Of a DNA stretch of 64,000 nt, positions 23,831-35,700 are shown piece after piece. Made by a program: the position numbers and the translations under genes. Positions within the stretch are counted from its first letter, which is position 1. Each line of letters starts with the position of its first letter. The stretch is taken from contig NC_084886.1 in the NCBI RefSeq assembly GCF_958979055.1, positions 6,586,154 to 6,650,153 on the forward strand. Reading direction: 5' to 3'. Under the pieces are notes generated by a model. The model did no database searches. It was not told where the DNA came from and saw only the letters and a program-made list of their open reading frames with translations. The stretch comes from Alnus glutinosa. Taxonomy: Eukaryota; Streptophyta; Magnoliopsida; Fagales; Betulaceae.

Positions 23831-24896
23831 CAAAACAGTAAAACATGTTTTTTACTGTTTATTTGCTTTCAGTAAACTGGTTTAAAAATCAGAACGAGTG
23901 AAAACAAAAACACAAAAAAAAAAAAAAAAAAACAACAACAAAAAAAACAAAAATCTGAAAACAATTTCAATATTTTCATTTTTCCTTTTTTATTTTTCTT
24001 CCTTCGTCGAGAGAAATATTATATATATAATATATATAATTATATATTATAAATTTACACATATACACATATACAATATATTATATCTAATTATTTACAT
24101 ACTTATATAAATATTAGTATACTTATGACATAAATAATAATATTATATAACATATCAATTGTTTAAATGAAATTAGACCAGTTTTTTGTTTTCCGGAACA
24201 GTTTACCAAATGCTTCTTTAGCAAAAAAAACAACAGAAAATTGATTTCTTTTTTTTTTTGTTCTAAAAAACAGTTCCCAAAATCAAAAACCGATTTGCCA
24301 AAAAATAAATTACATTCGAACTTGTATAAGCTCTTATATATTGTATAATTTCATTTTATTATTTTTTTAGCATATTTTTTTAAAAAAATTTGTAACGAGA
24401 ATATTTTAAATATTTAAAATGATTCAAATAAAATAAAAAAAAATCATCCTAAAGTAATAGATATAACTTAGTTATAGTAATTGTGAATTTTAATATAAAT
24501 ATCTATGTATGTGTGTATATATGAGTTGGTTTGTGGGTATGTATACGTGTGTGTAATGAATGAATATGCATGCTATAAGAGTTAAGACAAACATATGGAC
24601 TCAAAATTAGATTGTTTAAGATTTGAATTAATTTATCTAATTAACTTAAATAATAAAATCTTAATAATAATTTTACTAAGAAGTAAGCATAGTAGTAAAG
24701 CATGATGACAAGCAAATTTTTCATCCTCAATCATCCAAGTAGATACACTATCTCACATAGCTATACCACATCAAAATGATAATAGCACCTGCTAAATATT
24801 GTCTGGTGTGATTGCATCTATTCTTAGTGAGTGAAGCATCACTTTATTAGTTTAACACCGATTGAGATACCCTCTATCAGTGGTGAGAATGTAAAA
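23831..24896. other. Very AT-rich intergenic spacer
   Basis: Long A and T runs, 'atatata' clusters (24020-24160) and no gene. The only open frames are low-complexity Lys/Asn/Ile. Confidence 0.55.
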
Positions 24897-26616
24897 TGTC
24901 GTATTTTTTCCTTTAATATTTAATCTCTTATACTTATTTAATGCCTAAATGTACTCATTATTCTTATATTTTGATTTAGGATGCAAATTGAGGCATTAAA
25001 TGCAAAACAAAGCTAATTGGGCGATTTTGGACAGATTTGACATCAGTTCGTAATCTGGGCATAACTCTCTCATAAAAACTCCGATTGAGATGATTCAAGA
25101 TGCTGTGAAACGCCAAGAAAAAGATCTACAACTTTTATGTTTTGCGTTTTGAGAGATACCGAATGAATCAAGGTCGAAATCGGGCTTGAAGTTGACGTTC
25201 TGATGTGGATCTGATGCGATTTATTTGCGGAAGTTTTCAGATATGGAAATTTCTTTACTTTGAGCCTTTCATAATCATCCAATCAATTGCAGCCAAGCCA
25301 AGCAAATAAATGAAAAGTTAAAGCAAAAGGAAGAAAAGGAGAGAAAAGATGCGTGGAGGACCATGGAATTAAAGAAGAGATTTGTGGGGACCACGCGGAA
25401 GAAGACAACATGAATTAAGCATCTCTTTCCATGACATACTTGGCTGATTTGTGGGGATATGGCAACAAAAGTCCCCATTGAAATCATCACCTTCCTAGTT
25501 ATCCTAGCCTTTATTTTATGTTTAACATTTTCCTTAATTAGTAGATTTGTGTATTGTTATTTTAGGATAGTATTTACAATATATTTCTTTAGGAGATTTC
25601 CTAGGCTTCTAGCAAATGGGCTGAAACGTGTATAAAAGGGGGGAACCATGAGACCAAAAGACCACACACCTTCTACCTTACATCTTCTATCTTCTTCCAT
25701 CTTCTATCTTCTATCTTCTCCCCTCTTCTCTAAACTTTGGTCGAAGGAAACGGAAGCCTCGGAATCAATAAAACTGTGAGATCTAATTTGTTTTTATTGT
25801 ATCGATTTATGCTTTGAGTATCAGATGTTCTTCTATACTTATTTTTATGATTGTCTCGTTTAACAACTAAGATTTAATGATTTGACTGAGTTTCTACGCT
25901 GGCGATCATTAAATCCTAGGAGGCCAACTAGTTTATTTAATGATTTGACTGAGTTTCTGCGCTGGCGATCATTAAATCCTAGGAAGCCCACTAGTAGCCA
26001 ACTAGTTTATTTAATGATTTGACTGAGTTTCTGCGCTGGCGATCATTAAATCCTAAGAAGTCTACTAGTTTGTTATTCGTTGCAATCTATTGCTAGGTTG
26101 GACATCAAATCCGTAATTGTTTAATGATTTGCTGCTTCTCAGTGATTATTAAATCTTAGGAAGAACATTTGACGAAATTAAATGCAACCGCTTGTGCTTG
26201 GTTGTTTCGCTTCATCGATCTCTCTAATTCTTAAAGCTGCTACAAGATTAAACCTATAGCGCTTGTCTTAGGTTGTTTAGTAGTTAGGGTTAATTAGAGC
26301 GCTTGTCTTCTAATTAACTACGACTAAGGAGAGATAGGAAAACAGTTACAACGGTGAATATTCAAGTATGAATTGATATATATTTGCATGGATGATCAGT
26401 TGCCAGATTCCGACGGTGGAAGTTGACTAAGACCAATGTTTGTTCTTTTCCTTTATATTTTTATTTTACTTATTATTTTTATTGTCATACTCAAAACCCC
26501 CCATCATTGATCACTTAGCATAAAACTCGACTAATCACTCTTCGTAGGATCGACCCTTACTTGCACTACTACATATATTTTAAAAGTAAGGTTTTTATTT
26601 TTGGGTGCTCGCGACA
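24897..26616 (+). mobile_element. Probable solo LTR (about 1.7 kb)
   Basis: Starts TGTCG and ends CGACA, a 5-bp inverted terminus as in LTRs. The interior is non-coding. It includes 'aataaaactgtgag' near 25767 (poly(A)-signal-like, R-region position) and a C/T-rich stretch (25660-25735) typical just upstream of it. The last 100 bp ('gtaggatcgacccttacttgcac', then 'ttgggtgctcgcgaca' in pieces) resembles the 3' end of large Ty3/gypsy-type LTRs. No matching 5-bp target duplication was found, so it is either old or an end is misplaced. Confidence 0.55.
25869..26168 (+). repeat. Tandem repeats (68-108 bp spacing) inside the LTR
   Basis: Four copies begin near 25869, 25937, 26011 and 26119. The first three share 'tttaatgatttgactgag', 'gctggcgatcattaaatc' and an 'actagt' end. 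The fourth is shorter and diverged. Each unit contains an internal inverted pair, 'tttaatgat' and 'atcattaaa', so each can fold into a hairpin. Confidence 0.85.
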
Positions 26617-26705
26617 GCACGCCAATTAGTAAGGCTAATAATTAGGATGGACCCCATATATAGGCCCATGGCCCCGCTTGGTTTTTAAATTTTTTTTTAT
26701 TAAGT

Positions 26706-26744
<39 letters not shown>

Positions 26745-27435
26745 TTTTAGGCTTCAAAATTAGGGTTGGCCCCTACTAAAAATAAATGTGACCCCTTATT
26801 CATGGTTGATTTAAAGAGGGAAGTTGGGTATTACCTCTGGTAGGAAGAGGACTAGCCGAGCTACATTTTCGAGAGAGATTCAAAGAGAGCTCGCAGTACT
26901 GGCGCTCGTACCATTTGATTGAATACCTGACTCATCTCTTTCTCAAAGCCTCTTATGCAACCCCCTTCATATATAGAAGATCAAAACCATAGTTCTACCT
27001 CAACCGAATAAATATAGAAGAAAAATCATCAAAATTGAAGATGTGGGAAAACAATAGTCAATAGATCTGATTGAAGATCGATCGGTCCCTTGACCATATG
27101 AAGGGGAATGGTCTCGTTTCGCTGTACTTTAGTTGCAAGTATTGTTTGCTTTGATATGAAGGGATTTGGACGTAAAAACTGATACTTTACAACGGTAAAA
27201 TTCACGAAATGGATGAGAGTTGCGTTTAATTGGGACAGTCTAGATTATCTCGTCTGTGCTGCGAACTACCTTCGCGGTAGATTTTTTATTGTTGGTAAAA
27301 AAAAAAATATGATTTTTCTTTTTCTTTTTTATTAAAAAGATTTTTATCTTTTAATTGCCATTAGAAGCATAAGATGTTCCCAACCAATTATCTTTCTATC
27401 ATCACATGCCGTTTTGATATGTCCTTAATACAATA

Positions 27436-27468
<33 letters not shown>
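26617..27468. other. Repeat-rich spacer
   Basis: Contains 'ggccccgcttgg' and 'gggttggccccta' transposon-terminus-like text around a (TA)n run (26705-26732), and a second (TA)n at 27438-27468. No gene seen. Confidence 0.5.
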
Positions 27469-27471
<3 letters not shown>

Positions 27472-27650
27472 TAGTGATTCACTACCACCTAAATATATAA
27501 CTTTTCACCACCTTCTCTATGTGGCAAGGTGGTCCCCACTTTAATTTATTTTTAAAAAATAAAAAAACTCAAAAAATAGTGGGGGACCACCTTGCCACAT
27601 AGGCAAGGTGGTGAAAAGTTGTATATTTAGGTGGCATTGAATCATTATTC
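27469..27650. mobile_element. Foldback MITE, copy 1 of a tandem pair
   Basis: 182 bp starting 'gagtagtgattc' and ending 'gaatcattattc'. Arms of about 70 bp pair with few mismatches ('caccacctt', 'atgtggcaaggtggtccc' and its inverse). The loop is A/T. It is bordered by TA repeats, consistent with a TA target preference. Confidence 0.85.
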
Positions 27651-27665
27651 TATATATATATATAT

Positions 27666-27848
27666 GAGAAATGATTCTTCACCACTTAAATATACAACTT
27701 TTCACCACCTTGTCTATATGGCAAGGTGGTCCCCCACTTTATTTTATTTTTTAAAAATAAAAAAACTCTAAAGTTAGTAGGGGACCACCTTGCCACATAG
27801 ACAATGTGGTAAAAAGTTGTATATTTAGGTGGTAGTGAATCATTACTC
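27666..27848. mobile_element. Foldback MITE, copy 2 of a tandem pair
   Basis: 183 bp, same family and orientation as 27469-27650, with roughly 90% visual similarity. Starts 'gagaaatgattc', ends 'gaatcattactc'. Separated from copy 1 by a short TA run and followed by (TA)n at 27849-27875. Confidence 0.85.
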
Positions 27849-27875
27849 TATATATATATATATATATATATATAT

Positions 27876-28378
27876 GAGTAATCTCGTCGGTCGTCCCTCC
27901 ATTTTTTCTTTTTTAGGCATCTCAGTTATTGTTCAATACGACCAATCAAATCATTTGCATGATTTATTTTCTATTTTACCTCCAAATCAGCATTTACAAA
28001 GCCTCCAAATTGCCCTTACAATCAGAAATTTGGAAAAACTTTCATATTTTAAGTCGATATACGATAGATTGTGATTTTCAAACGTCCTAAGATATTACAC
28101 CTCCTACCAAGCAGAATTAGGCATAGTAAAAGTTTAATGCAAATCATAAAATCCAACAAACTGATAAGCCCTGTTGGATGTTGCAAATTCTATTAACCAA
28201 TATGAATGTTCTCCAACATGATGGATTCAACATTGAACCCACAAATAGAAACTAGGCTAAAGGCAACCAAGCAATCTATATCTAGCATGCATATCAAATG
28301 AGAAAGTACAGAAATTGCTTCAAAATAGAACCAAGAAAAAACGCAGTGGCTGACAAACTGCCTCCTAACTCTAAAACC
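27876..28378 (-). other. RPN6 3' flank
   Basis: Single-copy-looking sequence downstream of the RPN6 stop codon. The 28100-28378 part is the probable 3' UTR. No other gene seen. Confidence 0.5.
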
Positions 28379-29647
28379 TCATGCCATTATCTTGGCGGAC
28401 CTAACGTAGAGGCTATCCACGACCTTGCCAACATTAGAAATGGTTTCCAAAGTTGCTGGGAATATAGCATCTGTCTTGGGATCATCAAAAATGATGAGGC
28501 ATCCAGCACCCTGATCTAGAGTTCCTGCAAACTTCTTATCCAGAATCATCTGAGATAATTTCTTCTCCACATGATCAACGGGCAGTTCAATCAGCTCAGC
28601 AATATGAGCAATCTCAACCCTTGAGAAAGGCTCAATCAACCTGCAGAGATTCTGCTCCAACAAAGTGTCATACAGGGAAGAGAGGTGCCTGTGAACAATA
28701 GGGTCTTCCTCTAGCTGGGCCCTAAAATCCCTGAGGGCAGTCTCAAAAAGCTTCAAAGAGCGCTTTGAATAGGCTTCGGCCACAGCTTTCATAGCATCCA
28801 GCTCGGGTCCCACATATTGTAATCCAGCTTTTGAAGATATTATTCCCGCCACATCATCAGCCTGGTTCACCATTATTTTGCATAACAACATATACTTGAG
28901 GCTAAATACTGCTCGTGGATCTTCAAGAGCATTGAAAGCTTCAAAAGCTTCGAAGAAATAGCTATAAGCAGTTTTGTAGTCCTTTTCTTCTGCATGGAGG
29001 ATTCCACTCTGCAAATCTATAGTACCCTGTTGAGCTGGGGGCACATATATAGCATTGGCAGCAGTTCTCGCAGCCGTCAGTGAAGCCTTAGCTTTAGGGA
29101 GATTCCTCAAAGAGAAATGGAGCCTACTCTCCAACAAGTCTATGTCCACAAGTAGAAGCTTGTCATCTAGCCTTCTCACTTCCTTTATCAAACCCGAAAG
29201 GAGATTTAAAGCTTCTGAATACTCTTTGCTTTCCATCAAAAGAGCTGCAAGCCTTGCCTCCACTCTTTGCCGTAGGAAAGTTCGCTTTTCGGCACGAGTC
29301 CACAGCACCATTTCTTTGCAGAGAGAAATCTGGAGATCAGATGTGCCTGGTATTTTAGCCACTGCATCAATTATCCCACGAACGATTTTTGCAGTCTTTG
29401 CCTTGGGGATCAAGTTGAAAAAGGGCCGCAATTGGGTCAGAAGGTTTCGGAGATCCTCAGCCCGATTCTCTTGTCTTAGAAGATCTGAGAGATTTGTGAT
29501 GGCCTGTTCCTTTATCCTAAGGGCTTCAGAAGAAGATGACGGGCTTTCAAGTACACGATAAAGAATAGAGATGGATTCAGCAGGGGTTTTGGCTTCTAAA
29601 GCCTGAGCAATTGAATCAGTTGTTGCTGGGAGATATGAAGAAGACAT
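28379..29647 (-). CDS. RPN6: 26S proteasome lid subunit RPN6 (PSMD11)
   Basis: Intronless coding region of 422 aa, the expected size. RPN6 clamps the 19S lid to the 20S core and is needed for stable 26S assembly in cytosol and nucleus. N-terminal alpha-solenoid repeats run through about residue 250. A PCI domain covers roughly 250-390, with its winged-helix portion (PFSRVEIAHIAELIELP). The C-terminus is a helix ending YVRSAKIMA. An in-frame upstream ATG (to 29749) was rejected because a clear acceptor lies at 29674 (ttttgcag|gact), which puts that extension in a 5' UTR intron. The start at 29647 gives MSSSYLPATT, as in other plant RPN6. The 5' UTR continues at 30813-30910. Confidence 0.95.
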   Translation of the reverse strand: MSSSYLPATTDSIAQALEAKTPAESISILYRVLESPSSSSEALRIKEQAITNLSDLLRQENRAEDLRNLLTQLRPFFNLIPKAKTAKIVRGIIDAVAKIPGTSDLQISLCKEMVLWTRAEKRTFLRQRVEARLAALLMESKEYSEALNLLSGLIKEVRRLDDKLLLVDIDLLESRLHFSLRNLPKAKASLTAARTAANAIYVPPAQQGTIDLQSGILHAEEKDYKTAYSYFFEAFEAFNALEDPRAVFSLKYMLLCKIMVNQADDVAGIISSKAGLQYVGPELDAMKAVAEAYSKRSLKLFETALRDFRAQLEEDPIVHRHLSSLYDTLLEQNLCRLIEPFSRVEIAHIAELIELPVDHVEKKLSQMILDKKFAGTLDQGAGCLIIFDDPKTDAIFPATLETISNVGKVVDSLYVRSAKIMA

Positions 29648-30812
29648 AGTTGATGGTTCAAAATAACCAAGTCCTGCAAAATGAAAATAATCCATCAACT
29701 TAATTTGACATAAATAAAAATCGCCTTGGCACTTCATAAAACAAAACAAAAAAAATTGTTCCCAGAGATATCAAGTATACAGAAATTGGGTGGCCAAAGT
29801 GGTTTCAAGCTATTTTGGCAAACAGAACCAAACTTTATATCTATGAGCCTCTATTCTCTATTTACAGACAATAAGTAACAGTCTCAACATGGGAACTCAG
29901 TGGCAGTCATCAGAAAACCAATTTCATCCCTTAAGAAAGATACTAAAATTAGGCAATTCACTATTAGTACATAATAAGAAAGACATCGACATTTAACAGC
30001 ATCAACATTCAGTTCTAAGTTGCAGAGTCTATTTCTAAGATTGCTTTATGAGCAGATGGTGGCTCCTAGCTGTTCATCTTTCATGGATGCTTAAAATTTT
30101 CAAAATTCAGTAATCAGACGTTTTGTTCCCTTTTTTCGTAGGTGTTTTTCTCTTGTATAATTAAATATACAAGGCTAGCTCCTTTTTCTCTTTAATTAAA
30201 TTTTTTATGAAAAAAAAAGAAGGAAAAACCTTCTTAGGTCTCCCACCTATATGTGCACAACATCCACGAGTTCTAATTACTATGGATACTTAGAAACACC
30301 GCCTTTTTTTTTTTTTTTTTTGGGGCCATGAAACAAAAAAGGAAATTTTCTTTTTTCTTTTAGAAACGGATTATAAGTCTTCGGAAAACATTGTAAAAAT
30401 AAAAAATTTCTGCTTTTTTTAATCAGGATAGATATATCACATTAAAGCATTAACAAGAAAACTCTTTGCACCAAAATCGCTGTGTTTTTAGGAAGTTTTT
30501 TAGGAATGAGAAAACAATTCCAAAAAATTAAACCTGAAGTATTGTGCATTATAACACACGGAACTAGAACTTCTATCGAATAATCCACGCAAGGTAAAAC
30601 CCCAGATCCAGACAAGACAAAGAACCTCAAATCTTGTCTAGAAAAGAATCCAAGAACCAATTTACCCTAAAAAAGTAACCAATCTATAAAACAAAAGCAA
30701 ATGCATTAACCAACAACAATGAAAACAATAATAATAAATTTTTTTGATGACTGAAAACAATAATAATTATAACAATATATCGGCGACGATGATGTCAATG
30801 AGAGTGTTTTAC

Positions 30813-30949
30813 CGCGGCGGAGGGATCGAAATCGCCAAGAGAGAGATTGAAAGAGCCTGTGGCTCTGAGAGCTGTGTTTAGGAGGCAAAGAGAATATTAG
30901 AGTGCAATTAAAAGTGTGATACACGAGGGTATGTGTGTATATTTATATA
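30813..30949 (-). promoter_or_regulatory. RPN6 core promoter and 5' UTR exon 1
   Basis: On the minus strand, TATATAAAT lies at 30949-30941. About 30 bp downstream begins a C/T-rich leader that ends CCGCCGCG|gtaaaa, a strong splice donor with the last exon base at 30813. This would splice to the acceptor before 29673, giving a 1.1-kb 5' UTR intron. Leader introns are common in plant proteasome genes. The exact transcription start is not determinable. Confidence 0.6.
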
Positions 30950-30995
30950 TTCTTCTTTTCTTTTTTCTTTTTTGGTCCTTTTAATTGGGTTTCAT

Positions 30996-30999
<4 letters not shown>

Positions 31000-31041
<42 letters not shown>

Positions 31042-31270
31042 TTATGACGATGAACCCCGCCAAGGCAGGGCCACTTCGTGTACCCACCCTTGTTAGGCAA
31101 ACCTCGGACCCGTGTAAAGCACTCCCTTTCACACGAATCGGGTAATACTCAAGCTTCACCGGTTGAGTTGGCCCCAAGAAATTGTTTACAACCAAGGGGA
31201 TTCAAACTTTAGATCTCATGGGATTACCACAAAGACCCAGGCTCTTCCCACTTGAGCCAACCCCTTGGAG
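31000..31270 (-). mobile_element. tRNA-derived SINE, copy 1
   Basis: Read on the minus strand: A box TTGGCTCAAGTGG (31260-31248), B-box-like GTTTGAATCCC, a body shared with the copy at 41507-41759, and a poly(A) tail (T run 31000-31036). Flanked by 'ttaattgggtttcatagtt' (30981-30999) and 'ttaattgggtttcgtagtt' (31271-31289), a 19-bp target duplication with one difference. Inserted about 50 bp upstream of the RPN6 TATA box. Confidence 0.88.
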
Positions 31271-31402
31271 TTAATTGGGTTTCGTAGTTAGCACGAAGAT
31301 GTACCGCTTAATCGTCCTTGGCTTGGACGGCTATAAGATTTATCATGGTGTAACATGAAGCCAAACAAATTTGATCCAAAGGAGAATTAGAAACTGAAAG
31401 AG

Positions 31403-32030
31403 GCATGCTTTTATACTTTGGTTCGTGTTTAGGGATGCCATTGTTACTAAGGAAAAGATGTGTGGTTGGGGGTTTGTTGGAAATAGCCTCTGTTTGTTTT
31501 GCCATAGCAGACAGGAAAGTAGTGCTCATCTCTACTTCAAATGCAGCTTTAGCAGGAGGATTTGGAAAGCTATTATGGCTGAATGCTTGGTAGATGATCC
31601 TCCGGATGATTGGGATTTAGTTGTTCAGTGGAGTATTGAGATTATGCAAGGGAAAAGTCTGAAGTCCAGCATTTATAGGCTTTATCTTGGTGCTGTAGTG
31701 TATCGTCTTTGGCTTCAGAGGAATGCTTTGTTGCATGGAAAAACTCCCAAAACAGAGGAAGTGATCCTAGCTCAAGTCAAGTGGGAAGTTAGGATGAGAT
31801 TGCTAGCTAAGTTTTCTTCTAACAGTAATGTAAAGAATCTGGTTTTAGCTCGACGTTGGAGCCTGCTTAGTTAGTTGAATTTGTATGTTCTGTTTGGAGT
31901 TAGCTGTGTATTATGCAGCTTGTTTGTTGTTGTTTTTCTTTTGGGAGAACTTGTTCCAGTTTTTACTGGAGAGATTGTATTGTTGAGTTTGGTTTTATAA
32001 AGTTCTAATTCATCCAAAAAAAAAAAAAAC
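31403..32030 (+). mobile_element. 5'-truncated LINE with zf-RVT domain end
   Basis: Encodes about 149 aa (31425-31874) of the C-terminus of a plant L1 ORF2. The reverse-transcriptase zinc-binding domain shows CLFCHSRQESSAHLYFKC, then GAVVYRLWLQRN and VKWEVRMRLL. The 3' UTR ends in a poly(A) tail (32017-32029). 'actgaaagag' at 31393-31402 and 32031-32040 is the target duplication. The reverse transcriptase itself is missing. Confidence 0.88.
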
Positions 32031-32199
32031 ACTGAAAGAGATAAGTTTTCATGCTAAAAATAAAATCAATATCCCCAAGGGTTTTACACTTTACACAACA
32101 TAAATTTTCCAAAACACGTCCTAATTCTCTCCATCTACCATCAAATATATTTTCCAACAATAAGCTATTCAATCCAATTTCGCATGTATAGGAGAAATA

Positions 32200-32700
32200 T
32201 ACTACATATTCTATGCTCATTCTTTACTGATCCAGCATATAAACAATTTCAGAAGCTAACAGAAAATCGCAACCCTAGTCGTCGTAACAAGTTCGAAAAT
32301 TGAAACCCAAACCCGAAATAATAAAACCCTAGAGTAATCGATTTTTAATGAACTAAAATAAAAAAAAAGAAAAAGAAAAAGAAAAAGCAAAGCTAAATTG
32401 CGAAGAAACTTGAAGCAAAACCCTAGAAGTATAGATGCAAAACGATTTTTATCAGAATGTCGATCTGCATGCAGAGCGCACCTTAGGCGTACAGAAAGCG
32501 AGCTGATTGAATCCCTTTTGTAAAATCAGAACCTCCCGCTAGAGATCCAGAATTGGAAGAGAGACCGAGAGGGACAGTGTGGTGGCAGAATATATTACCA
32601 AGTCTCAGCTCCCAAGTAAGCTTCTGATGGCCTAAATCACAAGTTAAAATCACAGCCGCTGGCGTGTAGGGGTCCACTTTGTAATGTGCGGTAGAGAAAA
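32200..32700 (-). promoter_or_regulatory. Promoter/leader-like region with three telo boxes
   Basis: AACCCTAG occurs at 32271-32278, 32325-32332 and 32419-32426 (+ strand). On the minus strand a C/T-rich leader ends CTAAG|gtgcgc near 32484, followed by T-rich sequence with 'ctagggtttt', the usual look of a plant 5' UTR intron start. It may be the original distal promoter or an alternative first exon of RPN6, moved away by the SINE and LINE insertions, or the remains of another gene head. Confidence 0.4.
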
Positions 32701-35700
32701 TATACGGTAAGGATACATGCCACGTACTTCATGTACTTACCTACGTTTCGTATATTATTATTATTTTTTATTAGTAAATAATCTCCACCCTCACTGGTCA
32801 GATTATTTGGTGGAGGAGGGCTTTTGATTTTTTTATTTGAGAGTTTAATAAAGTGGGCGTGAATATTTTAGGGGAAATGGGCTGACGAATTTAGGGCTTT
32901 TTTCTTACTATCGGGTTTGATCTGAATCGCCATCGTCAAAACAAATAATCGCAAATACACGTCCGAAAACGAAAAAAATAGAGCGAAAACTAACTTGCTG
33001 CCGATTTTCTGGTGTCAGCCTTGGATTTACGCACGAAAACAACAAAAGAACTGTGAGAATCGGTCGGAAATCGGTGAGACTAGGTGGAGTCGGCGATTTT
33101 TATTCGGTAACTTACCGAATAAGAGCACAGTTTTCAATTTAGGAAGTAAAAATACTTCCTTCATCTTTCTTTATATGAATAAAATATTATTTTTTTAATT
33201 TTTTTTAATTTTTTATTCTTTTGTTAGTTGTACTTGCCTGTTCAGAGTGATATTTTACTCCCCTACGCCCAGTTCTACTCTTTCAGAAAAGATTAATTTT
33301 ACACACACTCACGCGTCTTTATATTTATTTCTCTATATTTTTAAAATAATTATTGGATTAAAAATTTATATCAAAGTCAGTTATAGTTTTAAAAGTCACT
33401 TAAGAATTTGAAGAAATAAGTGTGAAAAAGTGAAAGTGTATGTAGCATTACTCAATCTTTCCTCAAACAACCGATTAATACGAAGAAATTTTTGGAAAAG
33501 GAAAAACCAGAGCTTAACAGCAAATTAAATTAAAAATGGTACATCACAATCCAATAAATGACCAAAAAAAAAAAGTACATGCATCTTGATTGGCACAAGA
33601 ACCGATGCCTTATTGGCTTCCAAATGAGGTACTTCTTCTCTAACCATCAACAAAAGATAATGCTTTGTCAAAAGGCATTCAATATAATTTTTGCAGAACT
33701 AACCGGCTAGCGTTTACCCTAGTTAATTCACAAAGATTCACAACCACAATAAAGAAAACAAGAATATACAAGCAAAAAGTGTGAGCCAGAGAATATATAG
33801 AAGCAAAAATAAAAATAAAAATTAAGTTATGTAAGTGATATACGTACATGCCAACTCATTTTTTTCATTTTACGTACAGATTCTTTAAAAATGAAAGAAA
33901 GATATGCGTATATGGGAAAATGTAGAGCTTGTGGTTAGAGCCGGTGTTAGAGACTTGACTCGATCACTTGAAGACCTGCATGTGAAGGATCTGAAAATAT
34001 ATACCTGCAAACCCATCTCAAAACATCAACCACCAACTCAAAATTCAACAACAACGAAAACAGAAATTACCAACTTACCAGTTCAAGAGTGAAAGATTCA
34101 AGAGTGAAGGTTTCAGAGGGACGTGAGGGTGAAAGCCTAAAAGGTGAGAGGTGAGAGGTGAATGAAAATGAAGAAAGAAGTTTGGATATTGAGGGGGTGA
34201 GGCTGAGCAGTGCAGGGAGGGAGGGACGTACTCAAGAGTTTAGGGTTTTTTTAGGAGCGGGTAGTTTAGGGTTTTTTTAGGTCTTTTAGTTTTAGACGGG
34301 GTGGGGCGGATATCCTGGATTTTAAAAGTTTTATACTCCCGACCTGCCTCGCCCTGCACGAGTAGTCTGATTTTATACTCAGATCCACGAGGGTGGAGCG
34401 AGTCGAGTATTGCAGGTTTGGATGGGTTTTGTCCGCTCCTAGATACAAGTAACATTTGGAGATCCTATAAACCGTATTCTTCTTTAATTCATCTTATTAA
34501 AATTATATAAAGACATTCTCTAAAAATAATTGTCATGTACTCTTTTAAAAATATAAAAATTACATATTCTATTAAAAATATATGTCAAAATTACATGTCA
34601 AAAACACAAATGTGAACAAAATAACAACTTTGTCCTCTTTCAAATTATTAATAAGGTTACACGCACATTTGTGAGTGGAATTTGGATCCCCAACTTTACC
34701 ATTTACCCATTTTTGTATGAAGAGATACTACTATGTAATTTTAAACTCATGAGCCAATTTTTCCAAAGTTTTAACAATTAAAAACTTCTGTTGAGTCAAG
34801 ACTTTTCTTTACAATCGATCAATACTTGTGAGATATTTGATTATATCAAATTCACCAAAATAATAATATTAATGTGAGAAATCATATTTCAGAATCATTG
34901 CATTCTACCTCATATCCTTTCAAGTTTTCATTTTATAAAAAATCAAATTTAATTATTCTTTAAGTTTTCACACGATTTCAATTTAGTTCTTAAGTTTATA
35001 ATTTCAATAATCATATCCTTAATTAATGAGTTCCCGTTTTTCGAATCTTTCATTCCATTAGAACATGCATTTCACATTGGATCCTTTAAACGACCATTTT
35101 CTTCAAATTTTGAAGAACTAAGCCTTAAAATCACCCTCCATCCAATTTTCCTCATCCTTTATTTTAAAGGAGATCGATGCTATATGAAAGATCGTTGTTG
35201 ATCCTTTATATATAGATATATATCTTATTTAATTTATTCATCGCTCTCTTTTAACTTGATTAAAAAAAAAAAAAAAAAAAAAATTCTTACTCTCCTCTGA
35301 CCTAGCTCTCTCATTTTCTCTTTTATATCTTAATTAATAAAGAAACAATAAATTAATTAATGAGTCATTCTTCAAAATGCAATATATTTGAGAAGTTAGT
35401 AATTCATTTAAATCTCCATGATCCACTTACAAGTGATGTTGCTTAGTTGTTATCGTTGTTGTTTAGTTGGGAGAAGAGAGCTGAATTAAGCGGCACATGC
35501 CGCCACTTCGGGGGTGCAGTTGTTTATGCTAATTATTTTAGTTGTTTTTTGAGTTAAAAATGGATTTTGCAATATTTGTAGATGTAGATGTAGATGCACG
35601 AATCACATTGGAAACGTGGAGATCGATCATTCCCGCAGACGAAAAACAATGGAAGTGCATGGCCGGCAATATTGGGATAGAAAATGAAGTCTTTAACCAT

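Noticed and set aside
25869-26168. CRISPR-like spaced repeats
   Set aside because: Units of 68-74 bp are directly tandem with no unique spacers, in a plant LTR, so this is not a CRISPR array.
29055-29561. 168-aa open frame on the + strand
   Set aside because: Antisense shadow of the RPN6 coding region.
29648-29749. In-frame upstream start extending RPN6 by 34 residues
   Set aside because: A strong splice acceptor at 29674 cuts the extension, and the residues do not match plant RPN6 N-termini.
34215-34445. Telomere-like 'tttaggg' words and a GC-richer block
   Set aside because: Only two scattered words and no array, so not an interstitial telomere. The block may be a transposon end, but no second terminus was found.
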